Assembly (NCBI RefSeq): GCF_001812805.1
Contig: NZ_KV810490.1
Span: 99,632 to 140,333 of the forward strand
Direction: 5' to 3'
Length of the DNA stretch: 40,702 nucleotides
Source: Corynebacterium sp. HMSC078H07
GTDB lineage: Bacteria > Actinomycetota > Actinomycetes > Mycobacteriales > Mycobacteriaceae
Shown: positions 1 through 8,578 of the stretch, in pieces
How positions within the stretch are numbered: position 1 is the first letter of the stretch
Layout: the number at the start of each line of letters is the position of its first letter
Made by a program: the position numbers and the translations under genes
Notes under the pieces: model-generated
The model's database searches: none
What the model saw: the letters and a program-made list of their open reading frames with translations, nothing else
Told to the model about the DNA's origin: nothing

Positions 1-289
1 TAAGGGATTCGATATCAAGCACATAGTGCTCTTCCTGCAAGGCTTTGACCTTCGGCAGGGTATCCAGGCGGTGGAGGGCTCTAAGGCCTGCTTTGATGTG
101 TCCTTCGGTCAGCGCCCAGGCGTTAACCAGGCTCAGGGCTGTGGTATCAATATCGTCTTCAAGCTGTGGTTTACCACTAAGCCAGGCCTGAAAGGTGGCT
201 TTCCTGGCAATACTGCGGGCAACAGCATGTGGGTTATGAGGGTTGGTAATGCTAAAGAAGGCGTCCGGCAGGATGGTGGTGGTGCTCAT
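1..289 (-). CDS. DUF222/HNH endonuclease-type protein, N-terminal part only
   Basis: This open frame starts at an ATG at 289-287 and leaves the window at base 1, so only about 96 N-terminal residues are visible. They are mostly alpha-helical, with segments such as SIARKATFQAWL and VNAWALTEGHIKAGLRALHRL. This resembles the DUF222 (13E12-repeat) region of corynebacterial HNH proteins, which are often multicopy and carry a C-terminal HNH nuclease domain; that domain would lie outside the window. Only a weak G-rich ribosome-binding site (GGGG, about 8 nt upstream) is present. The 213 bp between this gene and the MFS gene contain a 10-bp palindrome GTGGCGCCAC near 346-355 and no other clear gene. 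The family call rests on remembered similarity and the nuclease itself cannot be seen. Confidence 0.6.
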   Translation of the reverse strand, partial: MSTTTILPDAFFSITNPHNPHAVARSIARKATFQAWLSGKPQLEDDIDTTALSLVNAWALTEGHIKAGLRALHRLDTLPKVKALQEEHYVLDIESL

Positions 290-502
290 TGGCGTATCCC
301 CGAAAATAATCTAGTTAGAAGAAGTGTTCTACAACCAATCCTAGCGGTGGCGCCACAATAGGTCTATAGCCTGCAGGGGTAAACTTCACAAACCAAGAAG
401 CATGGGGGTGTCGAGCAGTGCTTTAGGTTATGTGTTCGACTCTTGCCGAGCTGGGGGTATAGGTTTCACACATATAAAACAACGGGGGTAAGAAAGTCAG
501 CT

Positions 503-1693
503 CTACTCGTAGCGGACGTCGCCACGCGCGACGTCCTTTCGGCCATGCACGAAAAAGTAGACCACAGACGCCACAAGCATGAGCGCTGCCAACAGCCAGT
601 ACATTGCGGAGTAACTCGTCGCAGAGATAACTTGTCCCAGCAGAATGGGACCAAAGCCAATACCGACATCCAGAAGCAGGAAGAAAGTCGAGATACCGGC
701 GCCCATTTCGTGCATCGGCACCAAACGCACGGCGATAGCTTGGCCTGCGGGGAGAATGGAGCCATATCCAAGGCCCACTAGGGCGCCCGCCAGGATGACC
801 TGCCAATCCGCGGAAGCCGAGGCAAGCACGGCAAGACCCGCGATAAAGAACACAAGAGAGCTGTAGATAATGATGTTGTCGCCACGGCGGTCCTGGAGCT
901 TACCCAGGACAAAGCGCAGAATGAGGCTGACCACTGCATAGGCTAGGAAGAAGTAGTTTGCTCCTCGCTCAAGGCCGGTTTCGGAAGAATAGCCGTTAAG
1001 AAAGGTAATAATGCCGGTGTAAGCCACACCAATAAAGAGGATAAAGACACCGAATGGAGCGACTCTTGGGTGCACGATATTGCCCAGGGAAAAGCTAACG
1101 CTACGTTGCTCCTGAACAGGCGCTTTAACCACTAGCCCCAAAGCGAGGGCTACGGCCGTCAACGTCAACGCCACGGTGAACACCGCGTTATAGCCTGCGT
1201 TGTGTGCAATCGCCAAACCTGCTGCAGGGCCAAATGCGGTAGCTAACGTAGTGCCCAGCGCGAAGTAGCCTGTACCTTCGGCGCGGCGATGGTCTGGAAT
1301 CACTGATTGCGCTACGGCCATAACAGCTGTAGAGGCAATCGCGTAGCCCAAACCGTGCAAGATGCGGACCACGAAAAGAAGTGGAAGAGACTGAGCTGGA
1401 AAATACAAGGCCATAGCTATTGTGACAACGATGAGCGAGACCACAAGAGTTCGCTTGCGTCCCACTGCGTCGACGATATAACCAGAGAAAAGGCGGGCAA
1501 TAGTTGCCCCAACCACGAAGGCACTCGACGCGAACCCGCCAGCCGTATCAGACGCCTGAAACTGCTCAATGGCATAGAGCGCCATAATGGTCACGAGCAG
1601 ATAGAAAACCGTAAATTGGGCGAAATTTACCAACCATGCAAACACGAATGTCGGCGTAATGAGGGACTGGGATTCAGAGGACGTTTGAGACAC
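503..1693 (-). CDS. MFS transporter (YfcJ/arabinose-efflux-like), 12 TM
   Basis: This is a major facilitator superfamily secondary transporter of about 396 residues, a normal length for a 12-TM member. The cytoplasmic loop after TM2 has the family motif (GYIVDAVGRKR), and a second half-repeat (GKLQDRRGD) sits at the start of the C-terminal half. Hydrophobic stretches fill the rest and the tail is short and charged. The substrate is unknown; close relatives are annotated as sugar or drug efflux permeases. A GTG start at 1693 puts about 10 residues before TM1. A TTG at 1738 would add 15 unlikely residues. The gene lies 100 bp downstream of the lactone oxidase and PLP-enzyme pair on the same strand and may export a related metabolite. 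That link is inferred from position only. Confidence 0.85.
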   Translation of the reverse strand: MSQTSSESQSLITPTFVFAWLVNFAQFTVFYLLVTIMALYAIEQFQASDTAGGFASSAFVVGATIARLFSGYIVDAVGRKRTLVVSLIVVTIAMALYFPAQSLPLLFVVRILHGLGYAIASTAVMAVAQSVIPDHRRAEGTGYFALGTTLATAFGPAAGLAIAHNAGYNAVFTVALTLTAVALALGLVVKAPVQEQRSVSFSLGNIVHPRVAPFGVFILFIGVAYTGIITFLNGYSSETGLERGANYFFLAYAVVSLILRFVLGKLQDRRGDNIIIYSSLVFFIAGLAVLASASADWQVILAGALVGLGYGSILPAGQAIAVRLVPMHEMGAGISTFFLLLDVGIGFGPILLGQVISATSYSAMYWLLAALMLVASVVYFFVHGRKDVARGDVRYE

Positions 1694-1793
1694 CTTCTTA
1701 GGCAGCGCTATGGAATTTGGACTCCATAACGCTATCAAAGATCATAGATACTTTCGAACTTAAGAACGCCCGGAAAGAATCACTCAGAAAGCG

Positions 1794-3080
1794 CTACCCA
1801 AATACTTTCTGCAGGTAGGGAGAACCAAATCGCCACTGCGGGTCCATAGCTTCACGCAGCTCACAGAACTCATTAAATCTTGTATAAAGTTGAGCAAAGT
1901 CCTCACGGCCGAGTGTGTTCATTTTGCCCCAGTGCGGTCGCCCGCCCGCGGCACGGAGGATGGGTTCAATCTTCGGCATATAGTCCTGCGGATTAAGCAC
2001 TCGGGGAATGTGGAAAGCAATGTACATCGATTCCCGGCCATTAGCCGTCGAGAGCGCGACGTCGTCAGCCGCAGTGGTGCGCAGCTCCATGGGGAATCCG
2101 ATGCGCCAGTCTTGAGCGTCGATAAAGCGGCGAATCTCGCGGACGGTCGCGGGGCCGTCGGCAAGCGGCACGGCGTATTCCATCTCGTGGAAACGCACGC
2201 GTCGCGGGCTCACAAACACCTCGTGGGCAGGGGCGCGATACCGATTGTGGGAAATGACCGCAGTGGCAAAGCGGTTGAGGGCCGGGATGGCTGCGGGTAC
2301 CCACCGACCTAGCGCCAGGGCAGCGGCAAAAGCTCCATTACCAATGAGTTCGTCATCGATGAACTGCTTGAGGCGCGGGCGGCGCTCATCCCCCGGTTCC
2401 AAGCGTGTGTTGGCCTTGACCATGGCGCGGTCGGTGTGCGGGAACCAGTAGGACTCGAAGTGGTCGACGCCGCGTGACAGCTCCTCCCAATTGTCCATGA
2501 GCTCGTCAAAATCGATGCCGGTTTCCTCCGCTTGCAGGTCAAAAGCATCGACGCACTGCATCTCAATCTCCACAACCACGCCAAGGGCGCCAATGCTCAC
2601 GACGACCAGATGGAGCAGATCGGGGTCCTCATCGAGGGAGTAGGTGCGGGTGTTACCGTCGGCGTCGATAAGCGTCAGGCCCGTCACCGTGCCGGCAAAC
2701 CCCGTGTAATTGATGCCCGTGCCGTGGGTGGACGTCGAAATAGCACCGGCAAGAGACTGCGGATCGACATCACCTTGATTGGCCAGCGCCAACCCATAGG
2801 GACGAAGAAGGGCTGGGACATCACGAAGCCGAGTGCCAGCGAGGAATCGGACGCGTTTGCGCTGCTTATCGACACCCACCAAGCCACGCAAGTGGTCCAG
2901 ATTAAGCATCGTCTCCTCCCCTGCTGCCACGGGAGAAAAAGAGTGTCCCGCACCGACAGTTCGTACGCTGCGGGAACGGGTAATGATGCCTGGAATCTCA
3001 TCAATACGAGTGGGCTGGAGGAACTCCGCCGGTTTCGTCGTGACCGAACCGGCCCAGTTAGTGAAAGTGGTTGTGGTCAT
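1794..3080 (-). CDS. D-arabinono-1,4-lactone oxidase family FAD oxidoreductase
   Basis: This is a 428-residue VAO-type flavoprotein of the aldonolactone oxidoreductase family, which oxidises sugar 1,4-lactones such as arabinono-, gulono- or galactonolactone. The N-terminal FAD-binding domain contains VGAGHSFSP (about 42-50), whose His46 is where covalent-FAD members attach the flavin. The ALO domain ends with the diagnostic HWxK motif (HWGK, about 383-386). Both are intact. The ATG at 3080 overlaps the TGA of the upstream PLP-enzyme gene in an ATGA junction, which fixes the start and indicates translational coupling; an earlier in-frame ATG at 3116 lies inside that gene. The physiological substrate in corynebacteria is uncertain, since they are not known to make ascorbate. 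Confidence 0.9.
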   Translation of the reverse strand: MTTTTFTNWAGSVTTKPAEFLQPTRIDEIPGIITRSRSVRTVGAGHSFSPVAAGEETMLNLDHLRGLVGVDKQRKRVRFLAGTRLRDVPALLRPYGLALANQGDVDPQSLAGAISTSTHGTGINYTGFAGTVTGLTLIDADGNTRTYSLDEDPDLLHLVVVSIGALGVVVEIEMQCVDAFDLQAEETGIDFDELMDNWEELSRGVDHFESYWFPHTDRAMVKANTRLEPGDERRPRLKQFIDDELIGNGAFAAALALGRWVPAAIPALNRFATAVISHNRYRAPAHEVFVSPRRVRFHEMEYAVPLADGPATVREIRRFIDAQDWRIGFPMELRTTAADDVALSTANGRESMYIAFHIPRVLNPQDYMPKIEPILRAAGGRPHWGKMNTLGREDFAQLYTRFNEFCELREAMDPQWRFGSPYLQKVFG

Positions 3081-4249
3081 CGCAGTGTCCATCCTTGTCC
3101 TCGATAGGTGTCCCATTCTTCGACGCCGCTTTCCCCCACTGCGAGGAGGTAGTCAACGTTTTCTGTCATTTCTCCGGCCTTGGCATGGCGGAACCACACC
3201 AGGTCTTCGACGTTCATGTCCATGCCACGCAGGGGCGTCTGCACCTCCCCGGCGCCTTCGGTGCTGGAGTAATGAAGGCCCTGCGGCCACACGGGGACCG
3301 GTGCTCGATCTTTGGCGGGCGGCCCCGACGCAATCCAGCCACCAGAGTTGACCGTGGCCCAACCGGAAGCAGGGACGCGGGAAACCTGGCAGATGAAAAA
3401 GGCAGCAGCCTTGTGGTTAATACCTGTGAAATCATCAAATATTGCCGGGGTATAAAAGCCCGAACCCGCGGCGAGCTCAGTAAGCGTCCCCTCGGCCGCC
3501 GATTCCTGGAGACTGCCGGTGCCGCCTCCGTTGACGAATTCAATATCAGCGACCGCCCGCGCAGCCTCCACACAGGCGCGGCGACGCGGTGCCAGGTCTG
3601 CCATGGAACGCGTGCGCAACCAACGTTTCACCGCACCTACCGGACCGGGAAGGCCATCCGCGACTGACGCCACCTGCCCCTCATAGGCCATGAGGCCTAC
3701 GAGCCGGTGACCACGGCGAATGATGTTCCCTGCAAGTTCCGTGACCTGTTCCGGTTCCCGTATGGGCGAGCGGCGCGGACCTACAACGACACCCGGCAGG
3801 TGGAGCGTGCAATCGATATCAATGGCCACCTTCACAGGGCCTGGAAGTAGCTCCAGGAGCTCACCGCTATCCACCATGACCGTGATAGCCTCACGCGCGG
3901 TGTCGGAGGCGGCAAGCTCTGCCAGCGCCCTCCGATTTACGCTCGGGTAGGCCACGACAATATCCCTGAAACCTTCTGCGACTAGGTGAAGCGCTTCGGG
4001 TACCGAGTAGGCAAGGATCCCTTGGTAACCGTCGTGTGAAAGCGCTCGGCGCAACGCCGCTACGCTGCGCACCGATTTGGAGGCGACGCGAATGGGCAGT
4101 CCCCCGGCGCGCCGCGGCATCTGTTGGGCATTGTAATCAAAGGCCTCAAGGTCAATGACTCCACAAGGCGCCGAGCGTTTGCCCGATCGCACGAGCGGTT
4201 CTATCGCTGACCGAACGTCCCGACTGGGGATAGTGGAAAGGATTGCCAT
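3077..4249 (-). CDS. Alanine racemase-fold PLP enzyme (amino acid deaminase/aldolase type)
   Basis: This 390-residue protein has a fold-type III PLP barrel at the N-terminus, with the Schiff-base lysine expected in RVASKSVRS (Lys58). Glycine-rich phosphate-binding turns follow (NGGGTGS), and the C-terminal beta domain resembles D-threonine aldolase and D-serine dehydratase (HAKAGEMTE, probably the metal-site region). The family includes D-amino-acid aldolases, dehydratases and deaminases; the reaction here is not determined. It is the first gene of an operon with the lactone oxidase (ATGA overlap). A -10-like TAGGAT at 4261-4256 lies six bases before the ATG, so the mRNA is probably leaderless. 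The succinate-semialdehyde dehydrogenase gene is divergently transcribed from the same 90-bp gap. Confidence 0.82.
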   Translation of the reverse strand: MAILSTIPSRDVRSAIEPLVRSGKRSAPCGVIDLEAFDYNAQQMPRRAGGLPIRVASKSVRSVAALRRALSHDGYQGILAYSVPEALHLVAEGFRDIVVAYPSVNRRALAELAASDTAREAITVMVDSGELLELLPGPVKVAIDIDCTLHLPGVVVGPRRSPIREPEQVTELAGNIIRRGHRLVGLMAYEGQVASVADGLPGPVGAVKRWLRTRSMADLAPRRRACVEAARAVADIEFVNGGGTGSLQESAAEGTLTELAAGSGFYTPAIFDDFTGINHKAAAFFICQVSRVPASGWATVNSGGWIASGPPAKDRAPVPVWPQGLHYSSTEGAGEVQTPLRGMDMNVEDLVWFRHAKAGEMTENVDYLLAVGESGVEEWDTYRGQGWTLR

Positions 4250-4255
4250 GAAGTT

Positions 4256-4261
4256 ATCCTA
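4256..4261 (-). promoter_or_regulatory. -10 box of leaderless PLP-enzyme/lactone-oxidase operon
   Basis: TAGGAT on the minus strand ends six bases before the ATG at 4249. No Shine-Dalgarno sequence is present. Transcription would start at or next to the A of the start codon. Confidence 0.55.
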
Positions 4262-4326
4262 ACCACTCAGATTTAGGTTTGTGAGCCAACTCTCGAAAAA
4301 CATGTAGCGATCCGAAATATTTTTGG

Positions 4327-4332
4327 GACAAT
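4327..4332 (+). promoter_or_regulatory. -10 box of leaderless gabD2
   Basis: GACAAT followed by GG ends seven bases before the ATG at 4340. This overlaps the alternative ATG at 4331 and argues that 4340 is the true start. It sits about 65 bp from the oppositely directed -10 box. Confidence 0.5.
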
Positions 4333-4339
4333 GGTCACC

Positions 4340-5887
4340 ATGAAAACTTTCACCCAGACACGTCTCCCCCAGCGCGTCCAGAATTTCCTCGATACCAACC
4401 CAGCCCGCGATGTCCGCGGCACCGGCGAAGAGCACCACGCCCACGCTCCTTTCACTGGCGAGGAGCTTTTCAGCTTCCCTACCGCTACCGCGCACGACGT
4501 GGAACGGGCCGTCGAGTATGCCCGTGCTGGCGTGGGCCAAGGCAACCGGGCTGCCATCCTGTTACGCCTGCACGACCTCGTCCACGAGAACGAGGAGCTC
4601 ATCCTCGACCTCATTCAGGCAGAGAATGGCAAATCCCGCGCCCACGCTTACGACGAGCTCATGGACCTTTATAACTGCGCACGCTTCTATGCCGTCAACA
4701 TCCGCAAGGCTTTTGGAAACGACCGCCACTCGGGCGCACTACCCGTGCTTACGACAACCCGCACCCAGCACTACCCGTTGGGTGTGGTGGGACTCATCTC
4801 GCCGTGGAACTATCCGCTTTCACTCGGAGTGGGCGACGTGCTGGCCGCGCTTTCCGCAGGTAATGCCGTGGTGCACAAGCCAGATTCTCAAACCACGCTG
4901 ACAGCCATCCTGCTGAGACGGCTTGCCGTCGAAGCTGGTCTTCCGGAGGCCGCCTGGCAACTCGTTCCTGGAAACGGTGCGGAGGTGGGTGATGCCCTCA
5001 TTCCCCTCGTCGATGGTCTTTCCTTCACTGGCTCGACGAAGGCGGGCAAGTCGATTGCCACCCAGGCCGCAGGACGCCTCATCCCTACCATGCTAGAGCT
5101 AGGCGGAAAGAATCCGATGCTGGTGCTTGACGACGCCCCCCTGAAGCCCACCGCCCAGGGCGCCGTGCGCACCGCATTCTCCTCCTCTGGGCAGCTGTGC
5201 ATGTCCGCCGAGCGTGCCTATGTGCACGAGAGCGTCTTCGACGAGTTCCTAACGGAACTCACGAACGCTTTAGAACAGCAGGTTTTAGGGGCTTCCTTCT
5301 CCGATGCCGCAACCATCGGCTCGCTGACTTCGCAGCGCCAGCTCGACGCGGTGCAAGCCCATGTACAGGACGCCGTTGACAAAAGCGCCACCGTGGTCAC
5401 GGGCGGCAAGCACCGCCCAGACCTTGGGCCTTTCTTCTACGAACCCACCGTACTCACGGACGTCACCCCAGAAATGGACCTCTATGCCGCGGAAACCTTC
5501 GGCCCAGTTCTGGCGGTATACCCGGTGAGCTCCGATGCCGAAGCCATCCAGCGCGCCAACGACACCACCTACGGTCTATCCGCCTCCGTCTGGTCCGGCA
5601 ATTCCCGTCGCGCGTGGAAGGTCGCTTCCCAGCTGGAGGCCGGCATGGTCAACATCAACGAGGGCTTTGCTGCCGCCTACGGCTCCATCGCGGCCCCCGG
5701 TGGCGGCGTCAAGGAGTCAGGACTTAACCACCGTCATGGCATCACCGGCATGCGCCTATGGGCCAACGAGCGCACCGTGGCTGAACAGCGACTGCATCCC
5801 TTGGCACCGTCGGAGTACATCTCGCCAGAGCGCTTCCGTACCTTGGTTTCCACGGGCATGCAGCTAATGAAGACATTCCGGCTTTAA
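4340..5887 (+). CDS. gabD2: Succinate-semialdehyde dehydrogenase (GabD2-like)
   Basis: This aldehyde dehydrogenase oxidises succinic semialdehyde to succinate with NAD(P)+, feeding GABA or 2-oxoglutarate-derived carbon into the TCA cycle. From the ATG at 4340 it has 515 residues, close to the 518-residue mycobacterial GabD2. Key residues are present: Asn157 in PWNYP, the cofactor-binding FTGSTKAGK (about 229-237), general-base Glu253 in LELGG and nucleophile Cys287 in GQLCMS. The ETFGP motif of the C-terminal half is also intact. No Shine-Dalgarno sequence precedes either ATG, and the promoter geometry favours the second one. The AlkX-like gene follows after 10 bp and is probably cotranscribed. 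Exact substrate preference cannot be read from sequence. Confidence 0.88.
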   Translation: MKTFTQTRLPQRVQNFLDTNPARDVRGTGEEHHAHAPFTGEELFSFPTATAHDVERAVEYARAGVGQGNRAAILLRLHDLVHENEELILDLIQAENGKSRAHAYDELMDLYNCARFYAVNIRKAFGNDRHSGALPVLTTTRTQHYPLGVVGLISPWNYPLSLGVGDVLAALSAGNAVVHKPDSQTTLTAILLRRLAVEAGLPEAAWQLVPGNGAEVGDALIPLVDGLSFTGSTKAGKSIATQAAGRLIPTMLELGGKNPMLVLDDAPLKPTAQGAVRTAFSSSGQLCMSAERAYVHESVFDEFLTELTNALEQQVLGASFSDAATIGSLTSQRQLDAVQAHVQDAVDKSATVVTGGKHRPDLGPFFYEPTVLTDVTPEMDLYAAETFGPVLAVYPVSSDAEAIQRANDTTYGLSASVWSGNSRRAWKVASQLEAGMVNINEGFAAAYGSIAAPGGGVKESGLNHRHGITGMRLWANERTVAEQRLHPLAPSEYISPERFRTLVSTGMQLMKTFRL

Positions 5888-5897
5888 GGTAGACGGC

Positions 5898-6854
5898 ATG
5901 TACGAACTTACTCGTGACGAACTCCTAGCACGCCGGCTCATTGCTCAAGGGCTAGCGCCATCGGCAGCCCGCCCACAGGCCGTTTCGGCACTTGACGTCG
6001 CCGAACAGCTCCTCGCCCTGCAGGGACAGACCTACGACGCTGGTGTTCGTGCACTTTCCCTGCGCGCCGGGTGTGACGACGACAAGGTTTTGGAGGAGAT
6101 AAAAAGCTATCGCGTGGTGCGCTGCTGGCCGCAGCGCGGCACGTTGCACTTCATGCCGGCTGCCGACGTCCGCTGGATGTCTCGCCTGCTGTATCCGCGC
6201 ATCGCGTCCAGTCAGAAGTCTCGGCGCCCCAGCCTAGGACTCAGCGAAGAGATGTTTGAGGCGTGCTCTGAGGCTCTCCACAACGCAGCGACCTCACCAT
6301 TAACCCGCGCGCAGGTCTATGAGCTTTTCACCGAGACAGGCGTGGATCCCACAGAAGGTCGCGGCTCCCACTTACTGCGTGCCTTCGGTGGTGCAGGTGA
6401 CCTCGTCCAAGGCCCCAAGGACGGCAACCAGGAAACCTTTCTTCACGTCGATGCACTTCCCGTTGCCCAGCACGAGCCTGCGCATCCCCTGCACGAACTT
6501 GGCCAACGGTATATCTCAGGTCATGGTCCGGTCTCGGCAGAAGACCTCCAAGCGTGGTCAAAGCTCAGCAAGACTCAAGCCACCACAGCTTTGAAGTCGG
6601 CAGATGCCCGACTCACTCGCCACGATGGTCAAGACTTCTGGATGGCCTCCTGGCAGGAAGACGTCACCGCGGAGGACATCCGTACTGCCCTAGAACTACG
6701 ACTCGAGCTGCCTGCGTTCGACGAATACTTGCTGGGCTATGCCAACAAGGACTGGATTGTCCCCGATGAGATCCGCGTCAATGTCCTCACCAAGAACGGT
6801 CTGAGTTGGCCGTGGGTCATGGAAGGCGGGCGCGGCGTGGCCAGCCTGCGCTAG
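5898..6854 (+). CDS. Winged-helix (HTH_42/AlkX-like) protein, C-terminally short
   Basis: This 318-residue protein belongs to the HTH_42 superfamily of winged-helix proteins, which includes the DNA glycosylases AlkZ and AlkX. The QxQ motif of those enzymes is visible in LALQGQTYD (Gln42 and Gln44), and the later family block LPAFDEYLLGY is present. The protein ends at about the 'NG...GR.VG.W' strand pair, where related proteins as I remember them continue for roughly 50 residues. Its stop lies 9 bp from the stop of the convergent CDF gene, so the tail may have been lost there. It follows gabD2 by 10 bp with an AAGG ribosome-binding site. DNA repair is the best guess; a regulator-like or inactive protein is possible. 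Confidence 0.75.
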   Translation: MYELTRDELLARRLIAQGLAPSAARPQAVSALDVAEQLLALQGQTYDAGVRALSLRAGCDDDKVLEEIKSYRVVRCWPQRGTLHFMPAADVRWMSRLLYPRIASSQKSRRPSLGLSEEMFEACSEALHNAATSPLTRAQVYELFTETGVDPTEGRGSHLLRAFGGAGDLVQGPKDGNQETFLHVDALPVAQHEPAHPLHELGQRYISGHGPVSAEDLQAWSKLSKTQATTALKSADARLTRHDGQDFWMASWQEDVTAEDIRTALELRLELPAFDEYLLGYANKDWIVPDEIRVNVLTKNGLSWPWVMEGGRGVASLR

Positions 6855-6863
6855 CTGCAAGCG

Positions 6864-7772
6864 TTACGGCATCCGCAGAATACGGCGATGAACCGTTCCT
6901 GCAGGCTCGACGTGAATAAAGACCTCAGCACCGGGGAATAGATCGTCGATGACATCCTCGATGCGGTCGGCGATGGTGTGCGAGTGCAGCACCGTCCACT
7001 GGCCGGGAACATCCATCGTGAGATACACCAAACGGTTGCGGCCTGAGGCAACAGTCCGGCGCGAGGTAAATTCCACATCATGGCGCTCCTCTAGTTCGTT
7101 GAGGAGGACATCAAGCTGCGCGTGCTCTTCCTTAGGTAGGGACTCTGACAACAGGGAGCTCAGTGATTCTTTGAGCAGTTTGTAGCCCGTCCACAAAATA
7201 TTGAGGCCCACGGCAAACGCGATGACTGGGTCGAGCCACAACCAACCCGTGAGGCTGACCGCGCCGATGCCGAGGAGGACGCCGACGGACGTCCAGACGT
7301 CGGTAAGCAAGTGCTTTCCGTCCGCCTGCAAGGTGGCCGAACGATGCTGCTTGCCCGCGCGCACCAGCAAAAGGCCCACGCCTAAGTTCAGCAAGGAGGC
7401 TACGAGCGACAGCAGAAGTCCAAGCCCAGGCTGCTCCAGCGGCTGCGGATCCAGAAATCGGCGAACGGCCGTGTAGATAATCATCGCCGCCGCGACGAAG
7501 ATCATCACACCCTCGACCAGCGCAGACACATACTCGGCCTTACCGTGACCGAACTGATGGTTCGCATCGGCTGGCTTTGCCGCAATTTTGATAGCCACAA
7601 ACCCCACAACGGCGGCGACGAGGTTAACTCCGGATTCGAGGGCGTCGGAAAGAAAGCCCACCGATCCCGTCACCGCAGCCGCGATAACCTTGAGCGCAAT
7701 CGTGGCCACGGCGGTGGCGATAGAGAGCTTCATGAAGCGCTCGAGCAGCAGTTGCTCGGATGGAAGAGACAT
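6864..7772 (-). CDS. Cation diffusion facilitator family transporter
   Basis: This is a 302-residue CDF-type divalent-metal/proton antiporter (Zn, Fe, Mn, Co or Cd). It has six predicted TM segments and a C-terminal cytoplasmic domain of about 90 residues. TM2 carries FLSDALESGVN with Asp43; the ligand position four residues on is Ser rather than the Asp of E. coli YiiP. TM5 carries the His154 and Asp158 pair in KHLLTDVW. A GHGK motif follows TM2. The C-terminal domain ends in FIHVEP, typical of the family. The ATG at 7772 is preferred over the upstream in-frame ATG at 7877, which would add 35 non-family residues. It is divergent from the HAD-phn operon. The metal cannot be assigned. Confidence 0.88.
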   Translation of the reverse strand: MSLPSEQLLLERFMKLSIATAVATIALKVIAAAVTGSVGFLSDALESGVNLVAAVVGFVAIKIAAKPADANHQFGHGKAEYVSALVEGVMIFVAAAMIIYTAVRRFLDPQPLEQPGLGLLLSLVASLLNLGVGLLLVRAGKQHRSATLQADGKHLLTDVWTSVGVLLGIGAVSLTGWLWLDPVIAFAVGLNILWTGYKLLKESLSSLLSESLPKEEHAQLDVLLNELEERHDVEFTSRRTVASGRNRLVYLTMDVPGQWTVLHSHTIADRIEDVIDDLFPGAEVFIHVEPAGTVHRRILRMP

Positions 7773-7869
7773 GGCGTCAGCTTTCGAAGAGAGATTTCTA
7801 CAGCCCTTGAGGTTACCAAAGGCGAGTGTGCACGCACTGTTCACCAAGTGTTTACCACCTGTGGTCGAA

Positions 7870-7899
7870 AAGTACATAAAGGGGCGTTAGTTTGTACTT
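7870..7899 (+). promoter_or_regulatory. Inverted repeat AAGTACA/TGTACTT around the operon promoter
   Basis: Perfect 7-bp arms AAGTACA (7870-7876) and TGTACTT (7893-7899) are separated by 16 bp and enclose the -10-like TAGTTT (7888-7893). The right arm ends one base before the ATG at 7901. The position suits a repressor operator for the HAD-phn operon. The RpiR-family regulator encoded at its end is the obvious candidate, by inference. Confidence 0.5.
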
Positions 7900-7900
7900 C

Positions 7901-8557
7901 ATGTCCATAGACATAACTCCACCAGTTCTTCTCTTTGATTTCGACGGCACCATCAGCCTCGGCCACGGCCCCGTACTGGTCTATGCCCGCCGCATCGCTG
8001 AGAAGTCTGGCCATCCATCCATCGTTGACGACGCAGAAGCTCGGCTACGGTCCGGTGACGTCGGTAAAGCGCGCGACGGCTACCACCTGGTGCGCACCCT
8101 CGCTGCCGAACTAAACGTGCCGGAAGAGACCTGCCAGGAGGCCTACATGGCGTCTCGGGAGAACCTCGCTGACACCGGCATTAGGGCTCCAGAAGGGCTC
8201 TCCGAGTTTCTCGCGTCTTACCCCGGCCGCGCGATCCTGGCCACTAACTCTCCGGAGATTGGTCTCGACGCAGCTCTCCGCACTCTTGATCTCAAGGAGT
8301 CGTTTGATTCCATTTTCACCAGGGTAGGTAAGCCGCAGGGCCTGACCCGCCTCCTCTCCACCGCTCTTGCCGAGACAAATCCGACCACCATTGTTTCCTT
8401 CGGCGATATCTGGGAGTTTGACCTCGCACCCGTGGCTGCTATGGGCGGGCGCACCGTGCTCGTTGACTCGCCATTCGCCGACTCCCCAGGAGCTAACCCA
8501 ACTTGGCGCGTACAGCGCGTCACCGACATCCTTCCCGAGCTCACCGCCAGCTTGTAA
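7901..8557 (+). CDS. HAD-superfamily hydrolase (phosphatase), first gene of phn-type operon
   Basis: This 218-residue soluble HAD hydrolase has motif I LLFDFDGTIS (nucleophile Asp13, acid/base Asp15), motif II ATNS (Thr115), motif III Lys144 in RVGKP and motif IV SFGDIWEFD (Asp169, Asp174). The helical insert between motif I and II is a C1-type cap. Members hydrolyse phosphoesters, or C-P bonds in phosphonoacetaldehyde hydrolase; the imine-forming lysine of that enzyme is not obvious, so a phosphatase is more likely. The ATG at 7901 sits seven bases after a TAGTTT -10 box, suggesting a leaderless mRNA. It is 21 bp upstream of phnD and probably releases phosphate from the imported compound or its derivative. 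The substrate is unknown. Confidence 0.82.
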   Translation: MSIDITPPVLLFDFDGTISLGHGPVLVYARRIAEKSGHPSIVDDAEARLRSGDVGKARDGYHLVRTLAAELNVPEETCQEAYMASRENLADTGIRAPEGLSEFLASYPGRAILATNSPEIGLDAALRTLDLKESFDSIFTRVGKPQGLTRLLSTALAETNPTTIVSFGDIWEFDLAPVAAMGGRTVLVDSPFADSPGANPTWRVQRVTDILPELTASL

Positions 8558-8578
8558 CCACACAGAAAGATTCTCACC

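Noticed and set aside
410..460. tRNA-like GTTCGACTC string
   Set aside because: Flanking bases do not pair into a T-arm or acceptor stem.
360..480. GlxR (cAMP receptor) site suggested by TGTGAAA and TTCACA strings
   Set aside because: Half-sites are not paired at the required six-base spacing.
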